Part shown: positions 53,366 to 63,145 of the stretch, piece by piece
Numbering within the stretch: position 1 is the first letter of the stretch
Layout: the number at the start of each line of letters is the position of its first letter
DNA from: Diaporthe sp. PMI_573
Taxonomy: Eukaryota; Ascomycota; Sordariomycetes; Diaporthales; Diaporthaceae
Reading direction: 5' to 3'
Assembly: GCA_021399435.1 (NCBI GenBank)
Contig: JAJTUP010000042.1
Location: forward strand, 372,001 to 436,000
DNA length: 64,000 bases
Made by a program: the position numbers and the translations under genes
Notes under the pieces: model-generated
The model's database searches: none
The model's input: the letters and a program-made list of their open reading frames with translations, nothing else
What the model was told of the DNA's origin: nothing

Positions 53366-53773
53366 ATGCATATCGCTTCTGGATTGGAAGTGCGTCCATC
53401 GTTTGACAGCCGGCTGGTGCGATCTTTCATCTATGCCATTTGCGCGGCCATCAATCACGTCGCGATCCCTGCCGTAGCGCCTGGCAGCGGCGGCACTGAA
53501 GCCAGACCTGGTGCAGCCTATCGAAACGGCGAAACCCTGGAAACGCTCTGGAATGTGTTCTCTTCGACAGATTTGATTAAAGGCTACAAGCAGGAAGGCC
53601 TTTCCAAAGCTTTTGAACCGATCCAAAACGCTGTCGACGCAGCTGCTTTCGCGGATAATAACTCGTACAGTATGTTTCTTCGAGCGATAGCCGATTCCTA
53701 CAGGAACACTCGCGTCTCTGAGTTAGAACAGTTAGAAGCTTTTGGAAATCATCGTCCAGTTGCAGCTATTTAA
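53366..53773 (+). CDS. Hypothetical ORF, 135 aa
   Basis: ATG 53366 gives HIASGLEVRPSFDSRLVRSF, NHVAIPAVAPGSGGTEARPG and MFLRAIADSYRNTRVSELEQ. Helical and protein-like, with no domain I recognise. It begins almost exactly where the truncated Helitron stops (opposite strand), so the Helitron breakpoint probably removed its 5' exons. Confidence 0.4.
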   Translation: MHIASGLEVRPSFDSRLVRSFIYAICAAINHVAIPAVAPGSGGTEARPGAAYRNGETLETLWNVFSSTDLIKGYKQEGLSKAFEPIQNAVDAAAFADNNSYSMFLRAIADSYRNTRVSELEQLEAFGNHRPVAAI

Positions 53774-54068
53774 TCAGGAATCTCGTTGGCAAGTAAATAT
53801 TCGTCGAGAAGTCTGTTTCAGCGCTACTCATTTTACACCTGAATAGAACTGGAATTGGAAAGGCACTTATGATTCATTACAGGAGACCCGGTTCAAAGTG
53901 GTTCCACATTGAGACAGGCATTCACGTGGTTCACGGCAAGGACGCATCGGCCTAGCCGCCTCGGCTTGAGCCTAGCAGCTTAAAACGTGGTTGCCCTCCT
54001 CGGTCTCTTCCCTTTCTGACCATTCTCCGGATTGACACGAATCTTATCCATCCCTATGAGTCCACACC

Positions 54069-54368
54069 ATGCCTGACAAGCTAAGTACAATACGCCTCAT
54101 TCAAGTGGCAGAAAGGATAGGTATGGACGGCACGGTCTCACTGAATGGAGAAACTGAAATTCTTCTCCTCTTCCTAAAGAAAATAGAGACAAAATGCAAG
54201 GATTTCAATGCTGCGTCTCCCCACGGAACAATAGCCGAACGAATAGCAAGAATCGCTGAACACGTCGACAAGTCATACCCCGTTTACAACCAGCAAGATG
54301 CGAGTCCCACAGTCCAGCCCGGAAAACATTGGACCGGCTTCCTGCTCAACGTGCATCCGAAATCATGA
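54069..54368 (+). CDS. Hypothetical ORF, 99 aa
   Basis: ATG in a good context (accatgcc) to stop. Helical and soluble (RLIQVAERIGMDGTVSLNGE, HGTIAERIARIAEHVDKSYP). No recognisable family or signal peptide. It may be independent or a later piece of the preceding broken gene. Sequence from 54369 to 55150 shows nothing I can name. Confidence 0.4.
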   Translation: MPDKLSTIRLIQVAERIGMDGTVSLNGETEILLLFLKKIETKCKDFNAASPHGTIAERIARIAEHVDKSYPVYNQQDASPTVQPGKHWTGFLLNVHPKS

Positions 54369-55151
54369 GGCAAGCCAGGAGGCAGGAGTGGTGGCAAAGG
54401 TAGAGACTTGGTGGAGCCTCGGATGCGAAGTCCGATTCAAATCAACCTGAAGGCTGTTTATACAGAGAGTGTCCAACTTCTCGAAGGGTCTCCTTTGCCT
54501 CATATTCTGACTACAACTTCCCGACGTTGTGGTCGTTTGATTGAGACCAAGAGCCCATGTTCGCCAGGCGTCATCCGGAACACTGTTCTGTGAATTTCCG
54601 ATTGTTCGTGGGAGGAAAGTCACTCGCGAGTGGTGATGCGGGTTTCCGGGTCAGCTCCTTTTGCCGGCTACACGGGCAAGCGACCACCAAAAGTTGCCCG
54701 TAGAGTGGGAGAGGTCATGAATTGTATGAGATATCAATATCGGAAAGTGGCATGTCCTCAATTCTACACTGCTAACGCAAGAACGTGTTGTGCCCCCTGA
54801 CCTATGAATATCTGCCGTCGCCTCATTGCTTTGTCCCAGTTGCCAAAGAAATAAGCGGTCCGCCACGGCGACTGCTCCAGCTGAAATGATCTGAGAAGGC
54901 GTCATTGTCAAGACCACGGGCTGGGTCACGAGCGGTCATGGAGCCGTCACCAATCCGGAAAGTGCTATTTGGGCTCTGGTGCTGTGTATCGTGAACTTCA
55001 ACTCGGAACCCCACTCCTAGGTTGTATGTATAATTCCGATATCGATCCATTGCCTCGAATGTTTTTAAACGCGCCCACATGTATTGGTCTGGTGGAATTT
55101 GTGCCTGGGTCATGTCCTATTAATAAACGGCCGACAATTGTCTGCTATTGA

Positions 55152-55343
55152 CGGGCTTCTGAGAAGGCGATGATACGAGAGAACATAAAATCGGGATTTC
55201 GTCACTGTGGAATAGTGCCCTTTGACCCAGACAAAATTCTCGAGGATCTCCGGGCCGAGAAAGAGGCTCAGAGCACTATTCAGAGTGCCCCGGAGCTTAC
55301 CTACACGATGGTATGGGATAATATACTCGCTCTGTTGGAATAG
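55152..55343 (+). pseudogene. pogo/Fot1-type transposase C-terminal scrap
   Basis: The residues EKAMIRENIKSGFRHCGIVP and FDPDKILEDL are the characteristic end of DDE_1 (pogo/Fot1) transposases, where the segment after the third catalytic Asp contains IxxGFRxxGIxPFDP. Catalytic domains are missing. Its sequence differs from the pogo element at 57668-59517. Confidence 0.7.
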
Positions 55344-55710
55344 CACCTGGTTGGATCGCACGTAGTTCGATAGGTTGGGTGTGCTTAGTCAGCCGGGGGC
55401 CCGGCTGGGGAAGAGTGGCCTCTTCCCCTTCGTACGAAGTACACCCGATTCCCTGAGCAAGCAATACAATCAGAACCAACCAACAGACCCCTACGTACGT
55501 ACGTACTATCGCCATATGGCAAAGGCCATTCAACACGCTCAAACATACATTTTCCCAGTTTGACCTAAACTTCCCAAGACCGTTTTTCTACGAAGCAGCC
55601 CTTGAATCTCTCACATTCTCGAACTTTTCGTGACCAGCCGAATTTGAATACAGAAAGGGCTCACTTCACTGAGCACTGCGGATTTGCAGATACTCATAAT
55701 TTGAGCCCCC

Positions 55711-55905
55711 TTAAAACTCCTCCTCTCCGAGGTCATCGACATGATCATCCAAATCGGCGAATAGTTTCACACCCCATAACTTGCTCGGGTTGTTGAAACG
55801 GGCTTTCTTGTCCTGTTTGGCAATATCCTTGAGCTCTCTGTCGGTGAACTTGATGTCGAGTGCAACGGTTCGGCAGACAGCGGCAGGCTGCTACGTTTTA
55901 CGAGA
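55711..55905 (-). pseudogene. C-terminal coding scrap cut by the right arm
   Basis: A minus-strand frame ends at TAA 55711-55713 and reads RTVALDIKFTDRELKDIAKQ, KKARFNNPSKLWGVKLFADL and DDLGEEEF. It is charged and protein-like, with a typical acidic C-terminus. Its upstream side stops at the inner border of the inverted repeat (55922), so the rest of the gene was displaced. Family unknown. Confidence 0.45.
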
Positions 55906-57667
55906 CAAGACAAGTGACAGGTCCCTCTTTGAACTCCCAAAAACACAATCCACCCACAAGAAACGTGTTGGGAATAGCTTCTTCGATGAAAACAGAACAC
56001 TCCAGTCTATCTCCCTGCTGCTGGGGCTTAATTTTCAGACCCCCAGGTAATCACGAGAGTTGCGGTCTTTGCTGCATGTTACGGCTATTCAGAAAAATTC
56101 TCAATTGAGGAAGAGCTGCTGCTGCCGCCATAGAGTATTGCCAGCCGACTCTCTTTCTCGCGTTCCACCTGCTTCCATATCAAAACTTCCCACAGAAGCG
56201 AAGCTTCAAGTAATTTCGAGCTCTTTGATACCATGATCGAGGTCTTTGACGACTTTGCTTGTCTTAACGGCCATATCTTTCCTGACTCCCTTGCGTGCTT
56301 GTACCTGCCGTACATGTTCGTGTGCGAGACGAGCCATCTGATCTTCTCCCCAAGAATTCTCAATTTCATTAATCCTTTCGACACAAACTTGGTAGTCTTT
56401 CTCCTTCATTTCCAGCAGGGCTTCCTCCTTTGCGGTAGCTTCCATCAGGCCACCCAGAAACATGCGGATAGAACGCAACTCCCCAGCCTTTTTCATGTTT
56501 ACGTCCTTCTTTGCCTGCTCTGTCAAAGATATCTGCTGGCGGAGATCCTCTATAAAAGAATCTGGATTGATCGTCAAAGTCTCGGTACCACTGCTAAAGG
56601 ATGATAGCAGGCTTTGTACTATTTGTCTGTCGTGCAGGGTGACAGTAAGCGATTCGGTGTCATGGGCCCTGGGAATGTTGTAACTCTGTCCTGCAGTTGC
56701 TCTCAGAAATGAGGCCATGGCGATTCTCCAAGGTGCGGGATCGAAGGTCTCTGGCAGATGTATTTTGACCCCATAGGACAGCCCGATGACATAGACAGCG
56801 CTCCAAAAGATAGCAATGCCAGAATTCGCACTTGATGCTCGTGGTACAGGGACCTCCGTGATGGGTCCCGTCAGGGTAGACCTCCCGCGAAACAGTGTCC
56901 CGATCTTCTCTGTGGCAGCTCTTTTGTGTTCCACAGCCGGCAGTGAATCCAAGAGCCTTACTCCATTGGAATCAAGCACAGCCAGGACCCAGTGGCCCAG
57001 AGAAGAATCGGAAGGCCTGATGGGGACGGGGACTAGGGTGATTGGCTTAGTGGCTCTTTTTGAGTTGGCACACTGGTGCCAGGTATAGTCGGAGTCAGGC
57101 ACAGCTTTCCCAAGGGAGTCTATAACTCTGACGGTACATGGGACCATATCGGCCAGTTTCTTGAAGGAATGACTGATGAGTTTGTCGTCCAGGAGATCCT
57201 CCGCATCAAGGTTGTTAAGGAATTCGTCGTCGACGTCACGCTCAGTCTCGACCTGCAAAACAGAGAGTCTCCCATCATGTAGAGGGCTGGCTGTTGAAGG
57301 TGGCAGCGGTTGTTGGACAAGCTGTTGAGAGGAATGATTAAGTTTAGCCACCGTTTCTCCGTGTTCAACCGCCACTCTTTTACTCGACAGAGCCAGCTGC
57401 TCGCCCGCCTTTCGTTTCTTTGGGCCGACATTTGCACCCTTGCTTCGGGTCCGATTAGCAACGGCGGGAGGGGTAGCGTTGTGTGCAACGGCTTTGGGTG
57501 TTTCAGGTATTCGAGCACGATGGTCTGGAGGATCCTCGCCGGCTTCACAGTCACTTCCCCGTCGCCCCACCCGTCGTCCCCCTCGTCCCCCTCGTCCCCC
57601 TTTTCCCCTTCGTCCGCCTCGGACCCCTCGTCCTCCGCTACGCACATCCGTTGTGTCTTCAGGGGTA

Positions 57668-59517
57668 ACGTCCCCGGCCCGGCTTCCGCCCCCCCCCTGA
57701 TTCCGCCCCCTTCCCTCACGACCGCCCCCTTCGCCTCGTCGCCGACGACGCCGCCACCACGATAGTTGACCTCGCTTCCGATGGTGTTTCCGACTCTTCT
57801 GAAGCGTCGCTTTCTTCTGATACCACCCCCGCTTCAATCTGAGTCCTCCGAATGGCCTCGATATCGGCGAAAAGTTCATTCGGGTCAAGTTGAACCTTCT
57901 TCCTTCGGACTACCCTACTGGCTTCAATCTGGGCTTCCAACTCTCGGGCTTTTTGTGAGGACATCGTCAGATCGACGTCTATCTGGTCCCAACTTTTGAG
58001 GATTTTCCTGAAGAGGAGTCGTGATGTGGGGCTGAGATTCTTCTGACGGGCATACCGAGCCACCATACCCCTTAGGTCTTGAGATCGCTTAGGGGTCGCA
58101 AAAATGGTCCCTCGAGGCCGACAAAAACACTTATCAGTGCAGAAATGGCTGCTGGAGCTATTGGTACCGCCAGATTCCAACGATCTCGCTTCCTTCTCGC
58201 GATTATCGGCGATAAAGTGGCTTCCGAGTGCCCTATGCTTAGACACTGGCCAGAGACCAGTCGCCCGCCAGCCAGAACGTATATTTGCTTCCGTCAAAGT
58301 GTCAATTCGAGCCTTGTGATAGCAATAAAGAAACCGTTTCTTTGCCACGACTGTTGACGAATCGTGCCCTCCCTGGTGATCGAGATGCTTCTTAAATGCG
58401 AGCTTTAGAGGGCCGAAGATCGCCACATCGAGCGGTTGCAGCATATGCGAAGTATGGGCGGGCAAAAAAACGATATACACCTTATTCGAGAAGCATTCCC
58501 ACATAAACTCGACCGTTGTATGTGTATGGTGCCCATCGATCACGAGAAGGCGCCATTCTAATGGGTCCTCTGGTACTGTTTGAGGAAGGAAGACCTTCCG
58601 AAGCCAGTGGATAGCGATAGGTTCCTCCATCCACCCCTTCTTCGTCGCCGTGAACTGCCAGCCCTCGTGATCTTCAAGGGCGATAGGAAACCACTGCTGC
58701 TGAATGCTGAGTCCCTTAAAAATAACGAGTGGGACGAGGAACTTGCCCGTGGCGGAGATACACTCAAGGAAGGAGGTCCACGCTCTCGAATTAAAGTCCT
58801 TCTGAAGAAGCTGGCTTCCTTCCGAATAGCCGATCGTGAGCGCCTTCTCGGACTTGCCCTCCATCAGCCCGCCCTCGTCGGCATTCCATCAGTTGGCCGG
58901 CTTAATTGCCTTCACGATAGGCAACTGCATGAAGTCAAACCACGACCCAACGTTCTTTTTGGTAGCTGCCCTTAGCCGTTTAGCCTCAACGCGCTGGTAC
59001 TTACGGCTTTGGAGGATAGGGTGACGAAGGAGGAAGGCCCTCAGCCACTTCCTTCCGAGAGGAGCGACCTCCTTCCCCGACGAGGCCATTCGGGCTGCCA
59101 GAGCCCTCGTTTCCCAGCGAGTTAACGCATGGCCCAAGCTGCTTTGGTTGATAAGGAATAGGGCCAATCGATCCTCCTGATCATCAGAAAGAGGCCTCTG
59201 AGGTTCGTGAGAAACGCGCTGACTTTGCGCGCCGGCGAGGCGATCGCGAAGTGTGGAACGGGGGATATGCCAGGTCCTGCAAGCCTGCTTGACGGGCATT
59301 CCATCCCTGCACGCAACAAGGGCGTCATGGATCTCGGCTTCCCCATAGGGCTTCATGATGACTAGGTTGATGCTTGGAAGAAGTTTGGTGACCAGAAAAA
59401 ATTCTCTCGGAAAGATATGGTTGAGTTTATATAGGGTGGGGGCAGACGCGTACACGCGTGAACGCGGATGTGGGGGGGGCGGAATCAGGGGGGGGGCGGA
59501 AGCCGGGCCGGGGACGT
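57668..59517 (-). mobile_element. pogo-type (Tc1/mariner superfamily) DNA transposon
   Basis: The 1,850-bp element has perfect 43-bp terminal inverted repeats beginning acgtccccggcccggcttcc and including a C9 run. It is flanked by TA on both sides (57666-57667 and 59518-59519). The left arm shows the uninterrupted site with a single TA (ccaagtacccc), so the exact insertion is visible. It carries a single transposase gene with one internal stop codon. Confidence 0.95.
57716..59356 (-). pseudogene. pogo transposase, one in-frame TGA
   Basis: From ATG 59354-59356 (MKPYGEAEIHDALVACRDGM) 546 codons run to 57716. The N-terminal helix-turn-helix (VKQACRTWHIPRSTLRDRL) is the Psq/CENP-B-like DNA-binding motif. 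A second, CENP-B-type HTH follows (LSDDQEDRLALFLINQSSLG). The DDE_1 domain has the first acidic motif WNADEGGL, the second LLVIDGHHTHTT and the third HMLQPLDVAIFGPLK, giving a DDD triad. A TGA at 58889-58891 falls four codons before the first catalytic Asp (KPAN-stop-WNADE). A single C-to-T change from CGA would account for it. Apart from this the frame is intact, so inactivation is recent. Confidence 0.92.
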
Positions 59518-60359
59518 TACTTGGGGATGTGAGCTGATCAGCATTTTCCCCGCAAGCGACTCGAATAGTGTTGTTCTCGCTTGTCTGCTCGACAAGCGAG
59601 CATTCATTTGTTCGCTCATCCGACGCAGCGATAGATTCCGTTGATGTTGGCAGCATTTCCAAAGATGTGTGCTCCCTAGAGTCAGGAGCAGTACCCTGGC
59701 TCGCAAATTGATAGTTGTTTGTACAATCGTCGAATTCAGGGTCTTCGGTGCTATCTCTAAGCCAATCGCCAAAGTTGTCAAAGTTGTTGAGGTTCGCTAT
59801 TTCCCCGCTTGGCGAGTTGTCTTGGTGATCGGCTCCTTTTTCGGACGCGGATGTGGCCGGAGCCGCCGCCGGTCCCGCGGGCGGGTTGAAGACTTCGTTG
59901 GTTAGAGGTGAATAGGTCGTTGGAAGGGTAGAGGATAAGATTCCTTTTAAGTTGATATCTGGGTGATTTGCCCTAGACTCAAAAAGTTGAGGTTCTTGAT
60001 CCGACACCGACTGGCTGATATCGTCCTGCGTTGGAACTAGGAATTGATCGAAGAAAAAGGATGGAGTTGAGGCTTCCATTGAGCTGACAAGACTGGACTG
60101 TTAGCTCCCTCACCTCATAACTCGTCGGCCATTCAAACTTACTCTTTGCCCTGCTATATGTAGAAATGAAGCTGGTAGCAGGCTGGCCCCCGGCGGGAAT
60201 TTGAGTGGTTCTTTGGAGAGAGATTGAATGGAATGGAAACGCTGGGGTTCCCATCACGTACATATCACGTCTCTACTTCACTGTGTGTGGGCTTCCCTAC
60301 CAACCTCCCTCCACCTTTCTAAGCCAAGAGAACAAGGAAAACATCAACACAGCAGCCCT

Positions 60360-60700
60360 CCCTGCCCACTCAGGTACAACCGATTGACTAGCGAGATATG
60401 GGCACCAATTAGGCGAGTGATGAGAACGATTCACGCAACAGATGTCACGCTCTACCCCGGCGACGAGGCTGGAGGAGACCCACCGATGCGAACGCGATTG
60501 CTGGCTAAACGGGACCACCTCCTGATCGCCAACCACCGTGGAACCAAGACGTGCTACTGAGGCCTGGTCCGTCGGCGATATTAGAGGGTGGGATGCGCCC
60601 ATCATCAACAGGAGTCCCAACCACCTTGTTTGTTATGTACACCTCCCCGGGGTAATAAAGGTCAGTGGGCCATGTCCTGTTACATTGAGCTCTAGGTACT
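60360..60700 (-). repeat. Arm-family repeat unit R2 (mirror of L2)
   Basis: Reverse-complement counterpart of L2, lying within the right arm and including the TA-flanked MITE at 60640-60794. Confidence 0.7.
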
Positions 60701-60794
60701 GTTTGTATGGAAATTGCTAGAAAAGCGACAAAGTGGTGTGTGGGTCAAATGTAACTGGACATGGCCCACTGACCTTTATTACCCTGGGGAGGTG
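60640..60794. mobile_element. 155-bp palindromic MITE (right arm copy)
   Basis: Identical counterpart of 38273-38427, again flanked by TA. It was therefore present before the arms were duplicated. Confidence 0.85.
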
Positions 60795-62059
60795 TACCAT
60801 GCAAGTCAGGCATACAATCTTTAGGCTTTAGACTCAGTCTGACCCTCCTCTCGAAGGATCTCGACTGCCTACTGGTCGGGTCCACTGCATCTTCAAGGCT
60901 GGGGAGGGACTCTTGGTCGAAACGAGTCTTAAATTCAATCCGCAGTGCCACGCCTCGACTCTGCCCTGGTGATTCAAATGCATATGCAGGATTCCACTCA
61001 TAATAGGTACTTACAGACATGTAAATACAGCATTTTTAACTCAAGTTGGTGGAGGTGCAGCGCGGAGCGCCAGAACACGGTGTTGGAACCACACCATGTG
61101 AGAATGTGATTGCACAGGAGAATATTTCGCCACGCCCTCCACTTATGAGTAAATTACCGTCGTTTTCCAACGCTCGACACAGTACTTGTCGAGCATACCT
61201 ACAGGAGAAATTGCGCTAGGTCGAAAGCCAAAACTTCCGGCTACATGTTGCTGCCAGTTACTCCCAGGCAAGCCAGGCCGGGACCAAGGCCTCAGAGCGA
61301 TTTCCTTGCAGCTTTCCCTGACCCCTGGGGATCAACGAGAGGGAGAAGACAGCTCTCACGCCGCAACCAACAAGGCGATACCCAATAGATGAGCATCAGT
61401 TTGGCCAGCTCTTTTCTTGCGTCAGGGGCGTGAACACAGATTTTGCTTCTGCCATGATGTTAGGAGCATGTCTCCGAGGAAGTCCTAAGGGAGCTAATGC
61501 CCTAAGATGGTTAGGAGAATATTGAATTCTCTAAAATAATTAGGGTCCGTATTCCTAACTCCATGGCTCTTTATCAACTTCTGAAGTGTCTTGACGCGAG
61601 CAGGCTGTACCTCCGTGTTCGTGTTCAATGAGGCAATCAACAGCCACCCCTGTTGACGCCCACGGCACAACTGCATCATTGATGCAGGTTTAGGGAGATA
61701 TGGGCACCAATAAGGCGAGTGATGAGAATGGCTAACCCCAGCAGGTGTCACGGTCTACCCCAGCGGCGAGGCTGAAAGCAAAAAGGCCCACCCAAGCGAA
61801 CACGACTGCTGGCTAAACGACAACCACCTCCTCCTGATAGCCAATCGCCGTGGAACCAAGACGGGCTGTTGACGCCGGGAGGAGCGAAATACACCAGTTT
61901 CATATGATGGCCTGGTTCTCTGACGATATTGGAAACAGCAACACGCGGTCCCCCCTGGACAAGTATTGTGCAAAGAGACCAACCACATTGGGAAGAATCA
62001 ATCATCCCACGTTGGCCATTGTTCATGGCTGCATATGTATGCGAACAACCACCGCTAAT

Positions 62060-62400
62060 GCAGGTTGAGCAAAATGTGGGCACCAACGAGACAGGTGATA
62101 GGAACAATTCATGCAACAGATGTCACGCTCTACCGCGGCGACGATGCTGGAGGCGGGAGAGCCACCGATGCGGACGCGATTGCTGGACCATCTCTTGATC
62201 GCCAACCGCTGTGGAAGCAGGACGCGCTGCTGACGCCGTAATATGCAGGAGCAGTAGGCACCCGTTTCAAAAGACTGCGTGGTCCCGCGGCGATATTGGA
62301 AGGTGGGATGCGCCCATCGTCAATAAAGGCCCCCAGTTACCTTCCAAACTTCCACTTGAACACGCTCGACTGCCTAATGGTTGGGTACACTGTGTCTTTC
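62060..62400 (-). repeat. Arm-family repeat unit R0, outside the arm
   Basis: Read on the minus strand this holds a gatgggcgcatcccacc block, ccaatatcgccg, a ccacagcggttggcgatcaa block, gtagagcgtgacatctgttg and a ttggtgcccacat block, in the same order as L2/R2 but diverged. It lies beyond the outer limit of the right arm, so the repeat family extends past the inverted duplication. The sequence between 62400 and 62600 has nothing else of note. Confidence 0.7.
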
Positions 62401-62689
62401 TGGCCAGGGGTGAGGGAACGACAAACACCACTCAAAAGTCGAAACAAGCACTTCAGAAGTTACCCTAACTTGGCTGGATAGAGTATGATGAGAGACGTGC
62501 GGATGTGGACATGAGGCTCAAATATTGCACGACTCTGTGATTCAAACTGGCCGGTCATCCATGCACCCATGTCGCCTGCAAGACGCATCACTTAGAATGC
62601 ATGAGCTCGTACAAATCTGAGATGTGGGTCCTTCATCCTCGCCCCCCACCCCGCCGAGCGGAGCGCACGGGCAGCCCACCTTTTTTCAA

Positions 62690-63076
62690 GCCCATCTTTT
62701 CTCGAGCCCGTTTTTCCTCGAGCCCGTCTTTTCTCGACCCCGTTCTCGACCCCGTTCTCGACCCCGTCCTTTCTCGAGCCCCCTCCAGGCCGTCTTTTCT
62801 CGGGCCCATCTTTCTTCAAGCCCATCTTTTTCCGAGCCCGTCTTTTCTCGGGTTCCCTCAAGGCCGTCTTTTTCTCGGGCCCGTCTTTCTTCAAGCCCAT
62901 CTTTTCTCGACCCCGTCTTTTCTCGACCCCGTCTTTTCTCGACCCCGTCTTTTCTCGACCCCGTCTTTTCTCGACCCCGTCTTTTCTCGACCCCGTCTTT
63001 TCTCGACCCCGTCTTTTCTCGACCCCGTCTTTTCTCGACCCCGTCTTTTCTCGACCCCGTCTTTTCTCGACCCCGT
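62690..63076. repeat. 16-bp minisatellite, 11 perfect copies plus degenerate ones
   Basis: Positions 62901-63076 are eleven exact copies of cttttctcgaccccgt. The 62690-62900 part has variants (cgagcccgtc, caagcccatc) of the same unit. Because 16 is not a multiple of 3 and the unit has no stop in any plus-strand frame, long ORFs run through it by construction; they need not be real. It ends ~70 bp before the ATG of the next gene. Confidence 0.95.
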
Positions 63077-63145
63077 CTTTTCTCTGAGCTCGTCCCCCCT
63101 CTCACCTCACTTCCGAGCCCTCTCTCCACTAGTCTCCACTCTGAA

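Larger units (their letters stand above)
56206..60079 (-). pseudogene. Ulp1-like gene, right-arm copy, split by transposon
   Basis: The N-terminal ~186 codons (60079 down to ~59520) and the remaining ~487 codons (~57665 down to 56206) are the same sequence as the left-arm gene at 38988-41009. The pogo element sits after the ADQLTSPS codons. Read-through frames end within or just beyond the transposon's terminal repeats, giving only chimeric truncated products. The substituted active-site segment (ASSANSGIAIFW) is identical to the left copy, so it predates the duplication. Confidence 0.88.
55922..61933 (-). repeat. Right arm of the large inverted repeat
   Basis: Reverse-complement copy of 37134-41305, enlarged from 4.17 to 6.01 kb by a pogo insertion (57668-59517). 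Outside that insertion the match is essentially perfect where checked, including the MITE and non-coding flanks. Close to the inner border it lacks ~13 bp present in the left arm. Confidence 0.9.

Noticed and set aside
37134..61933. Starship-type giant transposon
   Set aside because: No tyrosine-recombinase captain gene or other hallmark was found; the structure is an inverted repeat of a single-gene segment.
37134..61933. Pure assembly artefact (duplicated contig end)
   Set aside because: The right arm has its own transposon insertion, a ~13-bp indel and different flanks, so the two arms are distinguishable. Long reads should still confirm.
62624..63145. Real N-terminal coding extension through the minisatellite
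   Set aside because: The 16-bp unit lacks stops in every plus-strand frame, so the open frame is expected by chance. The ATG at 63146 begins protein-like sequence.
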